DNA from: an uncultured Pseudomonadaceae bacterium
GTDB taxonomy: Bacteria; Pseudomonadota; Gammaproteobacteria; Pseudomonadales; Pseudomonadaceae
Length of the DNA stretch: 5,018 nucleotides
NCBI GenBank assembly: GCA_947630465.1
Contig: CANRHT010000138.1
Span: 1 to 5,018 of the forward strand
Direction: 5' to 3'
The position numbers and the translations under genes are program-made. Positions 1 through 5,018 of the stretch are shown here, in pieces. The notes beneath the pieces are model-generated. The model had not been told where the DNA came from. It worked only from the letters and a program-made list of their open reading frames with translations, and ran no database searches. The stretch's first letter is position 1. Each line of letters opens with the position of its first letter.

Positions 1-1385
1 ATGGATGGAATAATCCAGCGGTCCGTACGGGTCATTTTCTGGCCGCGCTCTTTGTCACCAATAATGCCGATATTGTCCAGCAGTACCGTGAGTGACCAAC
101 CAAATACGGGGTTCACCAGCGCAGAAGAGAAAATCACAATGGCGGCGGACTGTGCTGTTTTACCTTCACGTGTCATTTGCATACCCGCTTCTAACAATGG
201 CAAGTACACACCGACAATCAGCGCTACGCTGAGCACTGGCGGCCAAATTGCTAAGTCCATGGGATAGCCCCACACCGCTGCTACTACACAGAGTAAACCT
301 GTGAGTACCGCGCCTGCTGGAATAGGCCGCTTGGCAATAGCAGCAGGCACAATATAAGTCCCCCACGAGGACGCAATATTAGCGCCACCTAAAGCAGTAC
401 CGACCAGCTGACGTGCAGCAGCCACACACATGGTGTCGTCAATGTTCATCACAACTTTTTGCGCGTTTTTGGGGTAGTTGAGATATTGGAATGCACGGTG
501 CCCTAAAAAGTCCGGTGACCACATGGCAATCGCCAACACAGCAAAGGGTGCAGCAGCAATAAAATGATGCACTTGCGGCAGACCCAGTTTCCAGCCAGTA
601 TCCTCACCCCACCAGTACGCTGGGTTCATGTGCGGTAATCCAGGCTCAGTGGTGAACTCAAAAGGTGCGCCTAAGGCAAAAGCAATAGCTGCAGCTAAGA
701 TTGCCCCCAGTGGAATTGCCAGCCAACGCTTACCTAAATGCTCTAAATAGGCATACATAATAATGGTGGCCAAAATCACTACAAAGGCAATATAGCCCGC
801 ATCAAAACCTTCGGCCCAAGCGTAGAGGTATTTGATTTGCGAGGTCATGCCGATAAAGCCTAAAAACAGCAATAAGCCGCCGCAGACACCGTCACTGGTC
901 AGCCTGCCGAGCAAGCTTCCCCCTTTAAAAATACCTAAAGTAAAACCCAGCACGCCAATCATAATCCCCAGCGCCATCGGGTGGCCGCCAGAGGCAACGA
1001 TGATGGGTACCAGTGGAATCAGTGGGCCATGCGTACCCGCTAAGTTAGCGGTTGGAATCAGCACGCCTGAAAAAATCACCACAAATAACAATGCTGCAAT
1101 GAGCATTTCATAGCGCGCGTTTTCAATGACAAAAGAAGTGGGCAGGCCCAGTGGCGCAGCAAAGGCGGCGACGATAGCAGCCACCATTACAATTTTGCCG
1201 ATGGTCGCGGCCATCGCCGGCACCCAGTCTTCGATTTCAAAACGGTAGTCACGGTAGGGTAAGTTTATGCGCCAACGACGGGGCGACATAATACTCAGTT
1301 CGTGTTCTAGATATTCTTGACGTGATGCAAACTCGCTTTGTGGGCGGTGCAGTGCACGGTAACTTTTTGGATCGTCAATTGCCAT
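1..1385 (-). CDS. DUF3360 family multi-pass membrane protein, probable transporter (3' end outside the window)
   Basis: Reading the minus strand from the ATG at 1385-1383 gives 461 uninterrupted codons to base 3, with no stop in the window. The N-terminus is cytosolic-looking and charged (MAIDDPKSYRALHRP, then EYLEHEL and PRRWRINLPYRDYRFEIEDW). About ten or more hydrophobic segments follow, roughly at residues 56-79, 93-112, 118-152, 166-180, 194-212, 220-240, 274-288, 342-372, 380-399 and 412-436. Family-like motifs are GTHGPLIPLVP (117-127), SGGHPMALG (132-140), SDGVCGG (164-170), MNPAYWWGEDTGW (253-265), MNIDDT (313-318), GGANIASSWGTY (333-344) and LLEAGMQMTREGKT (397-410). From memory these match DUF3360 proteins, usually about 490 residues, so only some 30 C-terminal residues should be missing. 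The GGHPMALG and polar mid-helix segments recall the SulP/NCS2 permease fold, so anion or nucleobase transport at the inner membrane is plausible. The substrate is unknown. A weak Shine-Dalgarno AAAGAG (1398-1393) lies 7 bases before the ATG. Family assignment is fairly sure; function is inference. Confidence 0.82.
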   Translation of the reverse strand, partial: MAIDDPKSYRALHRPQSEFASRQEYLEHELSIMSPRRWRINLPYRDYRFEIEDWVPAMAATIGKIVMVAAIVAAFAAPLGLPTSFVIENARYEMLIAALLFVVIFSGVLIPTANLAGTHGPLIPLVPIIVASGGHPMALGIMIGVLGFTLGIFKGGSLLGRLTSDGVCGGLLLFLGFIGMTSQIKYLYAWAEGFDAGYIAFVVILATIIMYAYLEHLGKRWLAIPLGAILAAAIAFALGAPFEFTTEPGLPHMNPAYWWGEDTGWKLGLPQVHHFIAAAPFAVLAIAMWSPDFLGHRAFQYLNYPKNAQKVVMNIDDTMCVAAARQLVGTALGGANIASSWGTYIVPAAIAKRPIPAGAVLTGLLCVVAAVWGYPMDLAIWPPVLSVALIVGVYLPLLEAGMQMTREGKTAQSAAIVIFSSALVNPVFGWSLTVLLDNIGIIGDKERGQKMTRTDRWIIPS

Positions 1386-1648
1386 TTTATTGCTCTTTTA
1401 ATATATGCCTCAAACAAAAAGATAGGCGTCAAGGGTTACTGTGCAGTTATGCCTTGAGTGTTCTATCTTTGCTAATGTTTCTTATTTTTATGAGGGGTGC
1501 ATAAATGCAGATTGATGAATTGCTTTGAGTCGCAATCCAATTAAACCCGCCTATATTGAGCACTCAGATGTGCAACCGCAATACGCCTTTTGGAGGGGCG
1601 TGACTGATATATTCTAACAGCGCCTGATTTACGAGTGTTGTACTGTCA
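1386..1648. other. Intergenic region between ligB stop and the DUF3360 gene start
   Basis: These 263 bases should hold the end of the ligB transcript and the control region of the DUF3360 gene, both minus strand. The region is AT-richer than its neighbours, particularly at 1386-1425 and 1460-1505. Short interrupted palindromes are visible: TGCAT-AA-ATGCA at 1498-1509, TGAG-CA-CTCA at 1557-1566, and ACGCC/GGCGT arms at 1583-1587 and 1597-1601 around a 9-base loop. None is followed by a T tract, so I call no terminator. A TTGACG -35-like hexamer lies at 1432-1427, but the best -10-like sequences downstream are badly spaced. No credible small gene or RNA was recognised. Confidence 0.6.
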
Positions 1649-3379
<1,731 letters not shown>

Positions 3380-3431
3380 TTATGTGGGTTATTTCAGTGT
3401 AGTTGAGAATCAGCAGATGTCTTGGCACAGA

Positions 3432-3461
3432 TTAAGGTTAAGTTAAGGCGCAAGCGTTAAG
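3432..3461 (+). promoter_or_regulatory. TTAAG box cluster: candidate PmrA/BqsR-type response-regulator site
   Basis: TTAAG occurs four times in 30 bases, at 3432-3436, 3438-3442, 3443-3447 and 3457-3461. The first and third copies form an exact TTAAG-N6-TTAAG direct repeat with an 11-base period. From memory this is the half-site arrangement recognised by OmpR/PhoB-family regulators such as PmrA (CTTAAG-N5-CTTAAG type) and the Fe2+-responsive BqsR of Pseudomonas aeruginosa. The perfect pair ends 45 bases before the start codon of the ferric-reductase-like gene, which suits control of that gene. It also lies 70 bases upstream of ligB on the other strand. No convincing -10 hexamer was found, so the regulated promoter is not placed. 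Which regulator binds is inference. Confidence 0.45.
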
Positions 3462-3478
3462 CTCGGGGACAGGATGTT

Positions 3479-3484
3479 AAAAGG
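3479..3484 (+). promoter_or_regulatory. Ribosome binding site of the ferric-reductase-like gene
   Basis: AAAAGG lies 8 bases before the ATG at 3493. It supports that start; the protein then opens directly with the first hydrophobic helix, as expected for this family. Confidence 0.6.
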
Positions 3485-3492
3485 TGTAGGTC

Positions 3493-4788
3493 ATGAAAAG
3501 TACGATGTATGGCGTGGCGCTTATGGTGCTGGCGGCATGGGGACTGACAATAATTGGGCATGACCCAGCCATAGATGTGTGGTGGTGGCGTAAGCAGCTG
3601 ATTTTTTTGTCTGGGTTGGGCTCTTTTGTCTTGATGTCGCTGATTATGCTGCTGGCTATTCGACCGCTTTGGTTGGAAAAGCGTCTGCATGGCTTGGATA
3701 AAATGTACCGTTTGCACAAGTGGGCGGGGATCTGGGCGATTGGTTTAGCAGTCGCTCATTACCTATTAAAACTATCCAAAGGTGTGTTGCGGGAATTTGT
3801 TGAACGTGGCGCTAAAGAACCGCGCATTGAAACCTTTTTAGAAGTGTTTCGCGGCGCTGCTAAGGATCTGGGTGAGTGGTCGGTGTGGATCCTTGGCATC
3901 ATGCTGGTGATTACCTTATGGCAGCGCTTTCCGTATCACATCTGGCGTTATGCGCATAAAGCATTGGCAGTTATTTATGTTGTGATTGCTTTCCACAGTG
4001 TGGTCCTCGCTCCTGCCGACTGGTGGTTGCAACCCGCTGGATGGTTGTTGGCTGTAGCAACAGTTATCGGGGTGTATGCGGCGTTTATTGCATTGACGGG
4101 GAAGATTGGTCGTACCCGCCGTTATCAAGGCCATGTCTTAAGCGTAAAACAGCACAAGGGTGAAGTGCTGGAAGTGACCTGTCAGTTGCCGAAAAGCTGG
4201 ACGCACAAACCTGGGCAGTTTGCTTTTCTGACGTTTGATCGTTTTGAAGGCGCGCATCCTTTTACCGTGTGCGCTGCTGATCAGGGTGATGGACAGGTCA
4301 CTTTTGCGATTAAGGCGCTGGGTGATTACACCACACGTCTGCAAACAGAGCTTGATGTCGGCCGCTCTGTTGCTGTGGAAGGGCCTTATGGTTGTTTTGA
4401 TCTGCAACTGGGTGGGCAAGATGAGCAAGTTTGGATTGGCGCAGGGATTGGCGTGACGCCTTTTATTGCTTGGCTACAAGTCTTGCAAGCCACACCGCAA
4501 CAAGCGCCTAAAGCCACCCTGTATTACTGCGTGAACAATGCCCAAGAAGCGCTGTTTGCAGAACAGTTGCAACACTTAGCGGCTCACTTGCCGAGCATTA
4601 CTTTGCATTTACATTACAGTGATCAACAAGGGCATTTAGGTGCTGAGCAGGCTTTACAAGGGCTGTCCGCCAAAACGCAGGTCTGGTTTTGTGGTCCGCA
4701 AGGTTTTGCTGATGCCTTACAAAACGGCATGCAGGCATTAGGTTGTCCTGCGCGTAATTTTCATAAAGAGTATTTTCAAATGCGCTAA
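3493..4788 (+). CDS. Ferric-reductase-like membrane flavocytochrome (haem b domain plus FAD/NAD(P)H oxidoreductase)
   Basis: This complete 431-residue inner-membrane protein should pass electrons from NAD(P)H through FAD and haem b to an acceptor. About six hydrophobic segments lie at 4-22, 34-56, 72-94, 130-145, 154-173 and 178-201. Likely haem ligands are H75 and H89 in one helix and H155 and H168 in another, spaced 14 and 13 residues, as expected for two b haems. The flavin domain (about 208-305) has HPFTVC (255-260), GDYTTRL (277-283) and VEGPYG (295-300). The nucleotide domain (about 312-431) has the glycine-rich GAGIGVTPFIAWL (316-328), CGPQGFADAL (400-409) and a C-terminal EYF near the flavin-stacking position. 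This is the layout of ferric-reductase-like/NOX-superfamily proteins. An AAAAGG Shine-Dalgarno (3479-3484) sits 8 bases before the ATG. It diverges from ligB and stands alone downstream. Ferric iron is the usual assumed acceptor but is not proven by sequence; another acceptor such as oxygen, copper or a quinone is possible. Confidence 0.9.
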   Translation: MKSTMYGVALMVLAAWGLTIIGHDPAIDVWWWRKQLIFLSGLGSFVLMSLIMLLAIRPLWLEKRLHGLDKMYRLHKWAGIWAIGLAVAHYLLKLSKGVLREFVERGAKEPRIETFLEVFRGAAKDLGEWSVWILGIMLVITLWQRFPYHIWRYAHKALAVIYVVIAFHSVVLAPADWWLQPAGWLLAVATVIGVYAAFIALTGKIGRTRRYQGHVLSVKQHKGEVLEVTCQLPKSWTHKPGQFAFLTFDRFEGAHPFTVCAADQGDGQVTFAIKALGDYTTRLQTELDVGRSVAVEGPYGCFDLQLGGQDEQVWIGAGIGVTPFIAWLQVLQATPQQAPKATLYYCVNNAQEALFAEQLQHLAAHLPSITLHLHYSDQQGHLGAEQALQGLSAKTQVWFCGPQGFADALQNGMQALGCPARNFHKEYFQMR

Positions 4789-4810
4789 TGCTCTAACGTG
4801 CGCGTGCAAA

Positions 4811-4834
4811 TGTGAGTGTGAGTGTGAGTGTGAA
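4811..4834. repeat. Short tandem repeat TGTGAG x3 plus TGTGAA
   Basis: Three perfect hexamer copies (4811-4828) and a fourth with one mismatch (4829-4834) begin 22 bases after the stop codon of the ferric-reductase-like gene. The tract is purine/T-rich and unlike its GC-rich surroundings. It produces a meaningless His-Thr run in a minus-strand frame. It is probably a slippage-derived repeat in non-coding DNA. Confidence 0.7.
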
Positions 4835-4837
4835 TGT

Positions 4838-4866
4838 AGCGCGGTATGTTTTGCTCATGCCGCGCT
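4838..4866. terminator. Strong GC-rich hairpin downstream of the ferric-reductase-like gene, possible transcript end or stabiliser
   Basis: Arms at 4838-4848 (A then GCGCGGTATG) and 4856-4866 (CATGCCGCGC then T) pair over 11 positions with a single G-U wobble around a 7-base loop TTTTGCT. The hairpin starts 50 bases after the stop codon. No T tract follows on either strand, so it is not a canonical intrinsic terminator. It could be a 3'-end stabilising structure, an atypical terminator or part of a palindromic repeat. The structure is clear; the role is not. Confidence 0.4.
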
Positions 4867-4870
4867 GCAC

Positions 4871-4896
4871 TGGGAGCGCGTGCGGCCCGCTCGCAA
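4871..4896. repeat. Possible REP-like palindromic element
   Basis: The stretch opens with TGGGAGCG and closes with CCGCTCGCAA, giving GAGCG/CGCTC arms (4874-4878 and 4888-4892) around a 9-base GC-rich loop. The GGGAGCG opening resembles Pseudomonas REP elements, which often begin GTGGGAGCG and end in a CGCGA-type tail. Only one copy is in the window, so repetition in the genome cannot be shown. It sits 4 bases from the hairpin on its left and close to the truncated gene on its right, a usual place for such elements. Confidence 0.25.
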
Positions 4897-4901
4897 TCTA
4901 G

Positions 4902-5018
4902 CCCGGTTTCAGACCCAAGCATTACAGCGACACCCTTGCTGGTTGCAGCATTCGCTTTGAGTTTGCAACAGTGAAGCTGCTGGACTGGCAGGATAAGACC
5001 GATCAACTGCTGCAGCAC
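4902..5018 (+). pseudogene. 5'-truncated remnant resembling an Rpn-like nuclease/'transposase' (cytosolic protein) family, running off the right edge
   Basis: The plus frame is open from just after a TAG at 4899-4901 to the window end (39 codons) and contains no ATG. The translation includes PGFRPKHY, then DTLAGCSIRFEF, then VKLLDWQDKTDQLL. From memory this fits an internal segment of proteins annotated as Rpn family recombination-promoting nuclease, putative transposase or 'cytosolic protein', with a pattern like PgWrPdry...GC...F.FpvvKLLDy followed by a short linker and a helical C-terminus. In those proteins the segment comes after a PD-(D/E)XK-type nuclease region of some 100-150 residues. 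Nothing like that precedes it here: the upstream frame holds a stop, a hairpin and repeats. It is therefore probably a decayed fragment. A GTG at 4971 could be called a start, but it would begin mid-motif. Homology is from recall and the visible part is short, so the family name is tentative. Confidence 0.4.

Noticed and set aside
1400..1432. Possible promoter for the DUF3360 gene: TTGACG (1432-1427) with TATATT (1405-1400) or CATATA (1407-1402)
   Set aside because: Spacing is 21 or 19 bases and the implied transcript start would leave almost no leader before the ribosome site, so the promoter is not called.
1322..1504. Plus-strand 60-codon open frame with a hydrophobic C-terminus
   Set aside because: Its first third is antisense to the conserved N-terminus of the DUF3360 protein, there is no good ribosome site, and the hydrophobic end comes from the AT-rich intergenic DNA.
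1583..1601. Hairpin ACGCC/GGCGT as a ligB terminator
   Set aside because: The stem is only 5 base pairs with a 9-base loop and no T tract on the minus strand.
3399..3417. Fur-box-like stretch around TTGAGAATCA
   Set aside because: Only about 10 of 19 positions agree with the Fur consensus, which is too weak to claim despite the iron-related neighbour.
3423..3437. Sigma-54-like TGGCAC upstream of the ferric-reductase-like gene
   Set aside because: The -24 half looks right, but the -12 position reads AAGG instead of TTGC, so the essential GC is absent.
4785..5018. Minus-strand open frame with a GTG start and a His-Thr repeat at its C-terminus
   Set aside because: The His-Thr run is only the translation of the TGTGAG repeat, the frame crosses the hairpin and REP-like region, and it is antisense to the family-like plus-strand remnant. 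No domain pattern is visible.

Overview
The window looks like ordinary chromosomal DNA from a gammaproteobacterium, most likely a moderate-GC member of the Pseudomonas group. The evidence is a LigB-type DNA ligase with the family's N-terminal signal sequence, a ferric-reductase-like flavocytochrome of the kind common in pseudomonads, and a DUF3360 membrane protein of the kind I remember from Vibrio, Shewanella and Pseudomonas relatives. Species cannot be fixed from the sequence alone.

Layout. Bases 1-1385 (minus) hold most of a DUF3360 multi-pass membrane protein, probably a transporter; its 3' end lies beyond the left edge. Bases 1386-1648 are non-coding and serve as its upstream region. Bases 1649-3361 (minus) encode LigB, an NAD+-dependent DNA ligase without a BRCT domain and with an export-like N-terminus. 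A 131-base divergent intergenic region (3362-3492) follows. It contains a run of TTAAG boxes, including an exact TTAAG-N6-TTAAG direct repeat of the PmrA/BqsR (OmpR/PhoB family) type. Bases 3493-4788 (plus) encode a complete ferric-reductase-like membrane flavocytochrome with FAD and NAD(P)H domains. Bases 4789-4901 hold a hexanucleotide tandem repeat, a strong GC-rich hairpin and a possible REP-like palindrome. From 4902 to the right edge an open plus-strand frame looks like an internal piece of an Rpn-like nuclease/'transposase' protein with its 5' part missing.

The three main genes do not form an obvious operon or pathway. The two minus-strand genes are 263 bases apart, and the third diverges from them. 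The only functional link I can propose is regulatory: the TTAAG direct repeat beside a ferric-reductase-like gene resembles the site used by metal-responsive two-component regulators such as PmrA (Fe3+) and BqsR (Fe2+). I found no CRISPR array, tRNA, rRNA, complete mobile element or multi-gene defence or biosynthetic system. No previously undescribed system is evident. The items most worth a second look are the TTAAG boxes, the lipobox-like LigB signal sequence and the truncated right-edge gene.
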